Assembly (NCBI RefSeq): GCF_041431135.1
Contig: NZ_CP107799.1
Span: 5,704,001 to 5,768,000, forward strand
Length of the DNA stretch: 64,000 nucleotides
Source of the DNA: Streptomyces sp. NBC_00554
GTDB taxonomy: Bacteria; Actinomycetota; Actinomycetes; Streptomycetales; Streptomycetaceae
Direction of reading: 5' to 3'
Below are positions 35,514 through 43,430 of this stretch, piece after piece (position 1 is the first letter of the stretch; each line of letters begins with the position of its first letter). The notes under the pieces are model-generated. The model worked only from the letters and a program-made list of their open reading frames with translations, was not told the origin of the DNA and ran no database searches. A program made the position numbers and the translations under genes.

Positions 35514-36407
35514 TCATCGGGAGCCCGCGCCGGCGGGTATGGCCTGGGCTGACTCGGCCGGTGCGGCTTGTGCGCCATGGGGACCGGCGCTCTCGCGCAC
35601 CGCGCCCGGCACCCGCGGGAGTCCGACCCGGCGCGGTACGGCGGCGACCCTGGCGTGCCCGGTCACCGTCCGCTTCGCCATCCGCCACACGCCCTTGAGG
35701 TCGTCGACGGCCGTACGCACCAGGTCGACCCGGCTGTCGGGATCGTCGACCCAGTCGACCGGCACCTCGTGGACGCGCAGCCCGTTGCGCTGGGCCAGCA
35801 CCAGCAGTTCGGTGTCGAAGAACCAGGCGTTGTCCTCGATGTGCGGGGCGAGCGCCCGGAAGACATCGGTGCGTACGGCCTTGAAGCCGCACTGCGCGTC
35901 GGAGAAGCGGGCGGCGAGCCCCAGCTTCAGCAGCAGGTTGTAGGACCGCGAGATGAACTCCCGCTTCGGCCCGCGTACGACGTCGGCCTGCCGGTGCAGC
36001 CGGCTGCCGATGGCGATGTCGCTGTGACCGGACAGCAGGGGCGCGACGAGCGGCAGGAAAGCGTCGAGACCCGTGGACAGATCGACGTCCATGTAGGCGA
36101 CCACATCCGCCGTCGACCGGCTCCACACGTACTTCAGGGCCCGGCCGCGCCCCTTGGCGTCAAGCCGGACGGCGTGCACATGGGGAAGCCGGTGCGTCAG
36201 ACCGACGGCCACCTGCCAAGTGCCGTCCGTACTCGCGTTGTCCGCGACGGTGATCCGGAACGGGAACGGGAAGGAGCTCTCGAGATAGGCGTGGAGACGG
36301 TTGACGCTGTCGCCGAGGACGTGAGCCTCGTTGTGAACCGGCACCACGATCTCGACCGACCGCCGCCGGACGCCTCCTGCGTTCGTTTCGTTCATAGCGG
36401 CGACCAT
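35514..36407 (-). CDS. GT2 polyprenyl-phosphate sugar transferase (DPM-like)
   Basis: A 297-residue GT-A enzyme of the dolichol-phosphate-mannose synthase type. Visible motifs are VEIVVPVHNEAHVLGDSV, TVADNASTDGTW, the DxD motif in YMDVDLSTGLDAF, and GSRLHRQADVVRGPKREFISRSYN. It lacks C-terminal membrane helices, so it works at the inner face as a peripheral protein. The likely product is a polyprenyl-phosphate hexose used by the GT39 enzyme encoded 91 bases downstream. ATG 36407 and 36395 are both possible starts; neither has a strong ribosome-binding site. Divergent from the cysteine hydrolase gene. Confidence 0.9.
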   Translation of the reverse strand: MVAAMNETNAGGVRRRSVEIVVPVHNEAHVLGDSVNRLHAYLESSFPFPFRITVADNASTDGTWQVAVGLTHRLPHVHAVRLDAKGRGRALKYVWSRSTADVVAYMDVDLSTGLDAFLPLVAPLLSGHSDIAIGSRLHRQADVVRGPKREFISRSYNLLLKLGLAARFSDAQCGFKAVRTDVFRALAPHIEDNAWFFDTELLVLAQRNGLRVHEVPVDWVDDPDSRVDLVRTAVDDLKGVWRMAKRTVTGHARVAAVPRRVGLPRVPGAVRESAGPHGAQAAPAESAQAIPAGAGSR

Positions 36408-36599
36408 CCGGCCCCCGTCTGGGGCATCGGTGAGCGCGCTCTGAGGGAAGAATGAGAATCAGGGAACTCACAGGAAGCGCACAGTGCGGCCAGGCGGAAC
36501 GCCAAGGCTCCGGCGGGAACCGGGGCTCGCGTACGGCCGTCCGTGCGGCCCTGTGCCGCTGTCAGTGGTGCGGCCTACTGTGGTGAGTGGGAGGTTCCT

Positions 36600-37148
36600 A
36601 TGACGACCCTGCACGACCGGCCGAACGCCGCGCTCCTCGTCATCGACGTCCAGAACGGGCCGATGGCGGACGCCCACGACCGAGACCGCGTGATCGCGAA
36701 CATCAACACCCTGGTCGACAGGGCCCGCGCGGAGCAGGTGCCCGTGGTCTGGGTGCAGCAATTCGACGACCACCTCAAACGGGACAGCGAGAGCTGGCAG
36801 TACGTGCCGGAGCTGGTGCGCCGCGACACGGAACCCCTCGTCCACAAGAACTACGGCGACTCCTTCGAGGGCACCGAACTGGAAGCGCTGCTCGCCGAGC
36901 GCGGTGTGGGCCGGCTCGTCGTCGCGGGCGCCCAGACCGACATGTGCATCCGCTCGACCATCCACGGCGCCTTCGTCCGCGGGTACGACGTGACGCTGGT
37001 CGCCGACGCCCACACGACGGAGGACCTCACCGCGTACGGCGCACCGCCTCCGGATCAGGTCATCGCGCACACCAATCTCTACTGGCAGGAGCAGGCGGCG
37101 CCAGGACGGACCGGGGGGACCGCAGACGCGAAGGAAGTGACTTTCTGA
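36600..37148 (+). CDS. Isochorismatase-like cysteine hydrolase
   Basis: A 182-residue alpha/beta hydrolase of the isochorismatase-like family. Catalytic residues are visible: Asp in LLVIDVQNG, Lys in LVHKNYGDSF and Cys in AGAQTDMCIRST. Members hydrolyse isochorismate, nicotinamide or N-carbamoyl compounds; the missing siderophore genes make isochorismate unlikely here. GGGAGG five bases before ATG 36600 fixes the start. The last 16 bases, including the stop, are repeated once at 37179-37194. Confidence 0.9.
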   Translation: MTTLHDRPNAALLVIDVQNGPMADAHDRDRVIANINTLVDRARAEQVPVVWVQQFDDHLKRDSESWQYVPELVRRDTEPLVHKNYGDSFEGTELEALLAERGVGRLVVAGAQTDMCIRSTIHGAFVRGYDVTLVADAHTTEDLTAYGAPPPDQVIAHTNLYWQEQAAPGRTGGTADAKEVTF

Positions 37149-37194
37149 AAGAGACGAAAACGACTCCCTGTGCGAGACGGAAGTGACTTTCTGA
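37133..37194 (+). repeat. 16-base direct repeat across the hydrolase stop
   Basis: GGAAGTGACTTTCTGA occurs at 37133-37148, where it encodes the last codons and stop of the hydrolase, and again at 37179-37194. Similar flanks follow each copy. It looks like a local 46-base duplication. Confidence 0.75.
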
Positions 37195-37246
37195 GAGAGG
37201 ACGACCGCGACATCCGATCCGCACACTTCCGTTACGACAGGCACCC

Positions 37247-37252
37247 TTGACA
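37247..37252 (+). promoter_or_regulatory. Possible -35 hexamer before the GNAT gene
   Basis: A perfect TTGACA, rare in such GC-rich DNA, lies 134 bases before the GNAT start. A good -10 hexamer is not obvious at the usual spacing. Confidence 0.3.
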
Positions 37253-37323
37253 GTGTGCGTACCTTTCGCGACGTTTGAGCCCCTGGGGCAAGGATGTGGT
37301 GGGACGGACGCGGAGTGCGCCTC

Positions 37324-37380
37324 ATGGGGGAGCTGGGCGTCAAAGGGGAGTTGGGCGTCATGGGGGAATTGGGGGAGCGA
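37324..37380 (+). repeat. Imperfect tandem repeat rich in ribosome-binding-site-like cores
   Basis: GGGGGAGCTGGGCGTCA, AGGGGAGTTGGGCGTCA and a third partial copy (GGGGGAATTGGGGGAG) run in tandem just before the GNAT start. Each contains a GGGGAG core, so the ribosome-binding site is duplicated. Confidence 0.7.
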
Positions 37381-37386
37381 TCGTCT

Positions 37387-38517
37387 ATGCGATCTTCTGA
37401 TACGGCAATCACGATCCACAGACCGGAAGAGCTGAGCACCTCGCTGTGCCAGGACTGGCACCGGGCGATGGACGAGTCACCGGACTACGCCAACCCGTTC
37501 CTGGCACCGGAGTTCGCGGCCGGGATCGGCAGACACCGCAGCGGGGCGCGGGTGGCGGTCCTGCACCAGAACGGGGAGGCCGTCGGCTTCTTCCCGTACG
37601 AACGCAACGCCTTCGGCGTCGGCCGGGCCATCGGCCTCGGACTCTCCGACTGCCAGGCCCTGGTGCACCGTCCCGGGGTCACCTGGGACCCCCAGCAACT
37701 ACTGAAGGCCTGCGGACTCTCCGTCTTCGAGTTCGACCACCTCGTCGAGGAGCAGAGACCTTTCGGCAGATACGTCACGGGGACGTTCGCCTCACCGGTC
37801 CTCGACCTCAAGGTCGGCGACGGCAGCTACGCGGAATGGCTGCGCGGCGCCTACCCGGGGCTCGCCAAGACGACGCTGAAGAAGGAACGCCGCCTGGGCC
37901 GCGACCTGGGCGAGATGCGGTTCGTCTACGACGAGCGTGACCCGAAGATGCTGCATCAGCTCATGGAGTGGAAGTCCGCCCAGTACCGCAGGACGGGACG
38001 GATGGACCGGTTCGCGCGGCCGTGGATCGTGGACCTGGTGGACCATCTGTTCCACGTCCGCGAGGAGCACTTCACCGGCGTGCTGTCCGTGGTGTACGCC
38101 GGTGACCGGCCGGTGGCCGCGCACTTCGGCCCGACCTCGCGCACGGTGTTCGCGGCCTGGTTCACGACGTACGACCCCGAACTCCGCTACTACTCACCCG
38201 GGTTGATCATGCACCTCCGGATGGCCGAGGCGGCCGGCCGGCAGGGCGTGCGGCTCATGGACATGGGGCGTGGCGACAAGGAGTACAAGGACTGGCTCAA
38301 GACCCGCGAGCTGCGCGTCGGCGAAGGGTTCGCTACCCGCCCCAGCCCGGTGGCGGCGGCGCACCGACTGTGGCGCAGACCGGTGCGCGGTCTGCGGAAC
38401 ACGGTCCTGGCCCACCCCACACTGCGGGAACCGGCCGACCGCCTGCTGAAGACGGCCGGCACGCTGCGCACCTCGGGCCGCCCGGGCTCCACCGGAGCGG
38501 AACCCCGCCCGCGCTGA
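37387..38517 (+). CDS. GNAT-fold acyltransferase, FemAB/CelD type
   Basis: A 376-residue protein with the duplicated GNAT fold of the Acetyltransf_6 (CelD/BcsL) group. Recognisable parts are NPFLAPEFAAGIGRHRSGARVAVL near the start, GLSDCQALVH, a central LAKTTLKKERRLGRDLGEMRF, and VVYAGDRPVAAHFGPTS ... YSPGLIMHLRMAEAAGRQGV ... MDMGRGDKEYKDWLK. Members sit in polysaccharide clusters and probably add acyl groups to activated sugars. GGGGGAG nine bases upstream supports ATG 37387; an earlier ATG at 37294 runs through the tandem repeat. The DegT-type and acyltransferase-3 genes follow on the same strand. Confidence 0.82.
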   Translation: MRSSDTAITIHRPEELSTSLCQDWHRAMDESPDYANPFLAPEFAAGIGRHRSGARVAVLHQNGEAVGFFPYERNAFGVGRAIGLGLSDCQALVHRPGVTWDPQQLLKACGLSVFEFDHLVEEQRPFGRYVTGTFASPVLDLKVGDGSYAEWLRGAYPGLAKTTLKKERRLGRDLGEMRFVYDERDPKMLHQLMEWKSAQYRRTGRMDRFARPWIVDLVDHLFHVREEHFTGVLSVVYAGDRPVAAHFGPTSRTVFAAWFTTYDPELRYYSPGLIMHLRMAEAAGRQGVRLMDMGRGDKEYKDWLKTRELRVGEGFATRPSPVAAAHRLWRRPVRGLRNTVLAHPTLREPADRLLKTAGTLRTSGRPGSTGAEPRPR

Positions 38518-38615
38518 GCGGGATTCCGCCCCCCGGCTACCTCTCCCCCCACCTCACGCCCCGCCGAAATGCCGCGGCGAGGCCCGCCCTGCCCAAAGCA
38601 ACGGAAGAGGTGACG

Positions 38616-39860
38616 ATGACGACGTCGTACGGATCGCGGCTCGCCGCGACGATGTCACGGAGGCTCGGACGTGAATGCGTCTACACGCCCTCGGCACGGC
38701 TGGCTCTGTACCTGGCGCTGCGGCGCTGGTGCAGGCCGGGCGCACGGGTGCTGATGTCGCCGGTGAACGACGACGTGATCCTCTTCGTCGTCCTCGCGGC
38801 CGGGCTGCGCCCTGTGACGGCCCCGGTGTCCGCATGGGACGGAAACATCGACCCTGCCGCCGTACCGGAGTCGACCTGGCGGAACGTGGACGCCGTCCTG
38901 ACCACCAACCTGTACGGGATGCCCGACCGGGTCGCGGAACTGCGCCTGCGCTGCGAGAAGTTGGGGATCCCCCTGTTCGAGGACGCGGCGCACGCGATCG
39001 GCACGCGAGTGGACGGGCAGCCGATCGGGACGTTCGGGAAGGCGGCGGTGTTCAGCCTGTCCAAGCATGTGGCATCGACGGCCGGCGGCTTCCTCGCCGT
39101 CGAAGACGCGCGCACCCGACGGGAGTTGGAGACCCTGCGCGACGAACTCCTCGCGCCGCGCCGCCTCCACGACGACCTCACCGCGACACTCCGGCCGCTG
39201 GCACGGTCGACGGTACGCGGCCTCCACCTGGTGCGTCCTGTCTGGCGGACGCTGCAGCGCCTCGGCCTGCTGGAGCGCGACGACTACCGCATGGCCCTGC
39301 GCGCGCCGCAGCTCTCCGAATGCACGCGTGAGGCCCCGAGCCTCGCCGCGTACGAACCCTGGGTACGCGTCGATCTACACGGCTTCCGATCCCGCCACGG
39401 AGCCCTGGTGCGCGGGCAGTTGGAGCTGCGGATGGCAGCTCTCGACGGCAACCTGACCCGGCGCGAGGCTGGTGTCTCGCTCCTCGCGGGCACCCCCTGG
39501 GCCTCCCCGGCACTCCGCGACCGGGTGGCGGACACCGGCCCTCTCCCGCTCTTCCGGGCGCCGCTCCTGGTGCACGACCGCGACGCCCTCATAGACCGCC
39601 TGGTGAGCCACGGCGTGGTCTCCGGATACGTCTACGACCCCCCGCTCGACGACTACGCGGGCGCGGAGTTCGTCGAACCGTCCCCCGACCCGTCGGCCGC
39701 CCGCTGGTTCGCCTCCCACGTGCTTCCGGCCGACCCGCTCGTGGCCCGCAAGATCGCCAGGGCGCTGACCAAGGAACGGAGGACCCCCGCGTCCTGGCAG
39801 GCCCAGTCCCAGGCTCAGCCCGAGACCCAGCCCCAGGCCGAGCGGGCGGACGCCGACTGA
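38616..39860 (+). CDS. DegT/DnrJ/EryC1-type aminotransferase
   Basis: A 414-residue PLP enzyme of the sugar-aminotransferase family. The PLP lysine is in FSLSKHVAS, and LFEDAAHAIGTRVDG holds the ring-stacking Asp/His region. The early part (SARLALYLALRRW) also matches. Such enzymes usually form amino sugars on nucleotide carriers. The middle (~200-260) and C-terminus are diverged and the last ~25 residues are a Gln/Ala repeat tail, so a non-sugar substrate cannot be excluded. Start 38616 has GGAAGAGG upstream. Ninety-nine bases after the GNAT gene, probably one operon with it and the acyltransferase. Confidence 0.85.
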   Translation: MTTSYGSRLAATMSRRLGRECVYTPSARLALYLALRRWCRPGARVLMSPVNDDVILFVVLAAGLRPVTAPVSAWDGNIDPAAVPESTWRNVDAVLTTNLYGMPDRVAELRLRCEKLGIPLFEDAAHAIGTRVDGQPIGTFGKAAVFSLSKHVASTAGGFLAVEDARTRRELETLRDELLAPRRLHDDLTATLRPLARSTVRGLHLVRPVWRTLQRLGLLERDDYRMALRAPQLSECTREAPSLAAYEPWVRVDLHGFRSRHGALVRGQLELRMAALDGNLTRREAGVSLLAGTPWASPALRDRVADTGPLPLFRAPLLVHDRDALIDRLVSHGVVSGYVYDPPLDDYAGAEFVEPSPDPSAARWFASHVLPADPLVARKIARALTKERRTPASWQAQSQAQPETQPQAERADAD

Positions 39861-40106
39861 GCTGTCCTGCTGCCCTCCCGTCCATCGTCACCCCTTTCAC
39901 AGCGGGAACACAGGAGACGTGAAGAGGGGGCACAGTCGCGCGCGGTCGGATCGGTACCCAGGAGTCTCGACCGACCCGTCGGCCGTACTTTTGCCCACCG
40001 CGCAATCGGGTAGTCGAGCACTTCTACGGTTTGTGGACCTACAGGTTGCTGAGTACACCGAATTGTTCCGGGCGACGCAGTGGGCAGGCGGAAGGCGATC
40101 CTCTTC

Positions 40107-41354
40107 ATGGGCAGGGCACCGAGCGGGCAAGTGACGACCGGAGACCGGGAAGGGGAGGTGAAGGAGGATTCCGCACGGCATTCCGCGGGGCATTCAGCTG
40201 CGCCGGAGTCCTCGAGAAGAGGCATTTCGGGCAGGGGCTTCCCGTCGGCGGCCGCACGCAGCGGCCGGGTGGGCGGGCTGGACGGCCTGCGGACCCTGGC
40301 GGTGCTGATGGTCGTCGTCTACCACGTGGAGTCGGGCCTGCTGCCGGGCGGCTCCGTCGCGGTGGATGTGTTCTTCACCATCAGCGGCTTCGTCATCACC
40401 CGGCTGCTGCTCGCCGAGTACGCCCGCACAGGCGGCCTCGACCTCCTGGGCTTCTACCGGCGCCGCTGGCTGCGACTGGTCCCCGCCCTGCTCGTGGTCT
40501 GCGCGGTGTGCGCGGTCCTTGAGCTCACCACCTCGCTGTGGTCCTTCGACAGCTCGTGGACGGCCGCCGGACTGGCGGCGCTGTTCGTGGTGAACATCGT
40601 GCGGGCCGCGCAGCCCGGAACCTACTCCGACCTGACCGGACCGCTGGGCCACACCTGGTCGCTCGGCGTCGAGGAGCAGTTCTACTTCCTCTGGCCGCTC
40701 CTGCTCCTAGTCCTGCTGAGGTGGCTGCGCGCCCGCACGGTGCTGATCTGCACGGCGGTCCTGTGCACGCTGCCAGTGCTGTGGCGGTGGCTGCTGTGGA
40801 ACCCCGACGCGGCCCACCGCATCTACAACGGCACGGACACCCGCGCCGACCAGCTGCTCGCCGGCGCCCTCGTGGCGGTGGTCCTGGCACGGCTGCGCGC
40901 GGACGATCCCCGGCTGCGGTGGCTGCGTACGTGGGCCGGACGGCTGGCCCTGCCCGCCCTCGGCATCCTGCTGCTGATCGCCCGGTACGTGCCGATCACC
41001 GGCCACGTGGGCTGGTGGACGCCGGTCTGGTACACCGTCGGATTCCTGGCGGTGGCGGTGGTGTCCGCCACGCTGGTGGCGGGGCTCGAACTGCGGCAGG
41101 ACGGACGGCTGTCCCGGCTGCTGGCGGTGGCCCCGCTGGCCTGGGTCGGCCGCAACCTCAGCTACGGGATGTATCTGTGGCACTACCCGGTCGTGCGGCT
41201 GCTGGCCTCCCTCGGTGTGGAGGAGGGGCGACTGGCGGCGACGCTGGTGCTGACCGTCGTCATGGCCCTGCTGTCGTACGTCCTGGTGGAGGAGCCGCTG
41301 ATGCGCCGGGGTAGGAAGAGCCGCCCGAAGGCACCCTCGCCTCAGACCCGCTGA
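40107..41354 (+). CDS. Acyltransferase-3 (OafA-like) membrane protein
   Basis: About 415 residues: a hydrophilic N-terminal tail (~50 residues) and ten or more membrane helices. Family motifs are GLDGLRTLAVLMVVVYHVESG with the essential His, DVFFTISGFVITRLL, YRRRWLRLVPALL and GHTWSLGVEEQFYFLWP. These enzymes O-acylate surface polysaccharides, antibiotics or lipids at the outer face. The start is uncertain: 40080, 40107 and 40158 are all in frame and none has ideal spacing. It overlaps the end of the convergent TetR gene by 13 bases. Third member of the GNAT/DegT/acyltransferase set. Confidence 0.88.
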   Translation: MGRAPSGQVTTGDREGEVKEDSARHSAGHSAAPESSRRGISGRGFPSAAARSGRVGGLDGLRTLAVLMVVVYHVESGLLPGGSVAVDVFFTISGFVITRLLLAEYARTGGLDLLGFYRRRWLRLVPALLVVCAVCAVLELTTSLWSFDSSWTAAGLAALFVVNIVRAAQPGTYSDLTGPLGHTWSLGVEEQFYFLWPLLLLVLLRWLRARTVLICTAVLCTLPVLWRWLLWNPDAAHRIYNGTDTRADQLLAGALVAVVLARLRADDPRLRWLRTWAGRLALPALGILLLIARYVPITGHVGWWTPVWYTVGFLAVAVVSATLVAGLELRQDGRLSRLLAVAPLAWVGRNLSYGMYLWHYPVVRLLASLGVEEGRLAATLVLTVVMALLSYVLVEEPLMRRGRKSRPKAPSPQTR

Positions 41355-42058
41355 TTCTGGTCCTGGTCCTGGTCCCGGTCCGGGTTCTGGTTCTGACGGG
41401 ATCGCGCGTCGTGTGCGCTGGCGTCGACGAGGGCCTGGTCGACGCCTTCCACGTCGGCGATTCCAGGGGGAAGTGTGTCGACGTCCGGCCTGGCCCGAAG
41501 GCCGTCGATGAGGATGGCGAGGTAGCGGCGCCAGGCATCGGATCCCGCGTCGAACTCGCTGACCGCGGCGGTCATCAGCTGCAGGACCGGGAAGTCGGAG
41601 GGGACCACGTCGGCGCGGAGCTTGCCCTGCTCCTGCGCCCGCGCCAGCAGCCGCTGCACGGCGGGATTCAAGCGCCCGTGGATCTGTGCCTGCCGGGCCG
41701 GTCCGTGCCCGGTGCCCAGCATGACCTCGCGCAGGCCTCGGTCGAAGGACTGGACTTCGCAGACCTGTTCCAGGCAGCGCGTCAGCCCCAGCCAGGCATC
41801 CTCCTCGGCCAGTGCCTCGGTGAGGTAGCGGTCGACGGTGTCGACCATGTCGCCGAAGAGCGCGTCGACGAGCTCCTCCTTGTTGGCGAAGCGCCGGTAC
41901 ACCGTGCCGACGCCCAGATGCGCGTGATGGGCGACGTCATTGAGCGTCGCAGCGACCCCGCGATCGCGGAAGACCTCCCGTGCCGCCGCCAGGATCAGCC
42001 GGCGGTTGCGCTCCGCGTCCTTGCGCAGGGGCGGCTGCCGGGGCTTGTCGGCGGTCAT
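41342..42058 (-). CDS. TetR/AcrR family regulator
   Basis: A 238-residue repressor. The N-terminal helix-turn-helix is clear (RLILAAAREVFRDRGVAATLNDVAHHAHLGVGTVYRRFANKEELVDALF, residues ~20-68); the C-terminal ligand domain ends in an Asn/Gln/Asp/Arg repeat tail. GGAG lies seven bases before ATG 42058. It is divergent from the lipoprotein hydrolase, and two perfect palindromes lie between them, so autoregulation and control of the hydrolase are likely. Confidence 0.92.
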   Translation of the reverse strand: MTADKPRQPPLRKDAERNRRLILAAAREVFRDRGVAATLNDVAHHAHLGVGTVYRRFANKEELVDALFGDMVDTVDRYLTEALAEEDAWLGLTRCLEQVCEVQSFDRGLREVMLGTGHGPARQAQIHGRLNPAVQRLLARAQEQGKLRADVVPSDFPVLQLMTAAVSEFDAGSDAWRRYLAILIDGLRARPDVDTLPPGIADVEGVDQALVDASAHDARSRQNQNPDRDQDQDQNQRV

Positions 42059-42145
42059 GGCTTCGCTCCGTGGCAGCGGGCAGTGGGAGATCGGGCTGAC
42101 TCATGGTAGCCGCGCACCCGAGTGAGGCATGTGCACCGCAGACAG

Positions 42146-42170
42146 TAAGTGGATGCGATCTATCCACTTA
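42146..42170. promoter_or_regulatory. TetR-type operator candidate
   Basis: TAAGTGGAT and ATCCACTTA form a perfect nine-base inverted repeat with a seven-base spacer, 87 bases upstream of the TetR start and 80 bases upstream of the hydrolase start. Confidence 0.6.
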
Positions 42171-42191
42171 GTTGCTAGACTCCGAGTGAAG

Positions 42192-42208
42192 CGGATATCC
42201 GATATCCG
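42192..42208. promoter_or_regulatory. Second palindrome before the hydrolase
   Basis: CGGATAT-CCG-ATATCCG, a perfect seven-base inverted repeat 42 bases before the hydrolase start and unlike the neighbouring palindrome, so a different regulator may bind it. Confidence 0.5.
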
Positions 42209-42250
42209 TTTCCTTGCTGCTGCACGTTGAATACACGGAAGGAGCGAGTC

Positions 42251-43405
42251 ATGGCCATTCGGAGCCGCCTCGCCATCACTGTCACCGGAGCCGTTGCCCT
42301 GGGGCTGCTGCTCACCGCCTGCTCCTCGGGTTCGAGCAGCACGGGTTCCAGCTCTTCCTCGTCGTCGGCGCTCGGCGCCTGCCCCAAGGAATCCACGTCG
42401 ACCGCGGCCCCCGAGGGCGGTGGAACATCGACGGGAGCGGCGATCCAGATCTCCAAGACGGTGAAGGCCACGGACACCAGCACCAGCACGGTCATCGATC
42501 CGACGGGACCGGCGATCCAGTGCGGGCAGGTCGACCTCACGAGCCAAAAGGACATCGTCTACTCCTCGCCGACCACGGGCGGGAAGAAGACCGACCTCAA
42601 GCTGGACCTCCAGGTGCCGAAGGGCTCCGGGGCGAAGCCCTTGGTCGTGTACATCACCGGCGGCGGCTTCGTCACGGACGACAAGACCGCGAACCTCGCG
42701 CAGCGCACCTATGTCGCCGAGCAGGGCTACGCGGTGGCGAGCATCGAGTACCGCACGATCGGCAACGGCGCGACCTACAAGGACGGGGTCGCCGACGTGA
42801 AGTCGGCCATCCGCTATCTGCGCGCGAACGCGGACAAGTACGGCATCGACGGCACCAAGGTCGCCGTATGGGGCCAGTCCGCGGGCGGATACCTCGCGGC
42901 CATGGCGGGCACCACCAACGGCGACAAGCAGTTCGACATCGGTGACAACCTCGACCAGAGCAGCGAAGTGCAGGCCGTCGTCGACGAGTTCGGGGCGGGT
43001 GACCTGTCGAAGATCGCCGACGACCTCGACGCGGCGACGCAGAAGGCGTACAACGCCCCGGGCAGCTTCGTCAACGCGTACGTCTTCGGGCCGGGCTCCA
43101 AGAAGACCGTCACCAGTGACGCGGCGGCCAACGCGGCCGCGAACCCGGCGAGTTACAGCAACTCCAGGACCGCGCCGTTCATCCTGCTCCAGGGCGACAA
43201 CGACCACATCATTTCCCCCGGCCAGTCGCTCATCCTCGCCGACGCCCTCAAGGCCAAGGGCGTCGACGCGACCAGGTACGTGGTCAAGGGCGCCAACCAC
43301 GGCGACATGTCCTTCCTCGGCGACCCCGAGGCGGGCATCCCCTGGTCGACCCAGAAGGTCATGGGCACGATCACGGGCTTCCTCGACGAGCGGATCGGCG
43401 GCTGA
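42251..43405 (+). CDS. Alpha/beta-hydrolase lipoprotein
   Basis: A 384-residue lipoprotein. The signal peptide ends in the lipobox LLTAC at residues ~17-21, then a Ser/Thr-rich linker. The catalytic domain shows the oxyanion region YITGGGF, the nucleophile in WGQSAGGYLAAMAG, an Asp in LLQGDNDHII and a His in KGANHGDMSF. It belongs to the BD-FAE/esterase-lipase group, so it is an ester hydrolase tethered outside the membrane. GGAGCGAGTC before ATG 42251 fixes the start. Probably under the divergent TetR regulator. Confidence 0.88.
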   Translation: MAIRSRLAITVTGAVALGLLLTACSSGSSSTGSSSSSSSALGACPKESTSTAAPEGGGTSTGAAIQISKTVKATDTSTSTVIDPTGPAIQCGQVDLTSQKDIVYSSPTTGGKKTDLKLDLQVPKGSGAKPLVVYITGGGFVTDDKTANLAQRTYVAEQGYAVASIEYRTIGNGATYKDGVADVKSAIRYLRANADKYGIDGTKVAVWGQSAGGYLAAMAGTTNGDKQFDIGDNLDQSSEVQAVVDEFGAGDLSKIADDLDAATQKAYNAPGSFVNAYVFGPGSKKTVTSDAAANAAANPASYSNSRTAPFILLQGDNDHIISPGQSLILADALKAKGVDATRYVVKGANHGDMSFLGDPEAGIPWSTQKVMGTITGFLDERIGG

Positions 43406-43430
43406 CCTTCAGCAACTGGGGCCGGGCGGT

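Noticed and set aside
33242..35578. Start of the GT39 gene at 35578
   Set aside because: No ribosome-binding site there, and the added 52 residues are Gln/Pro/His-rich and overlap the GT2 coding end.
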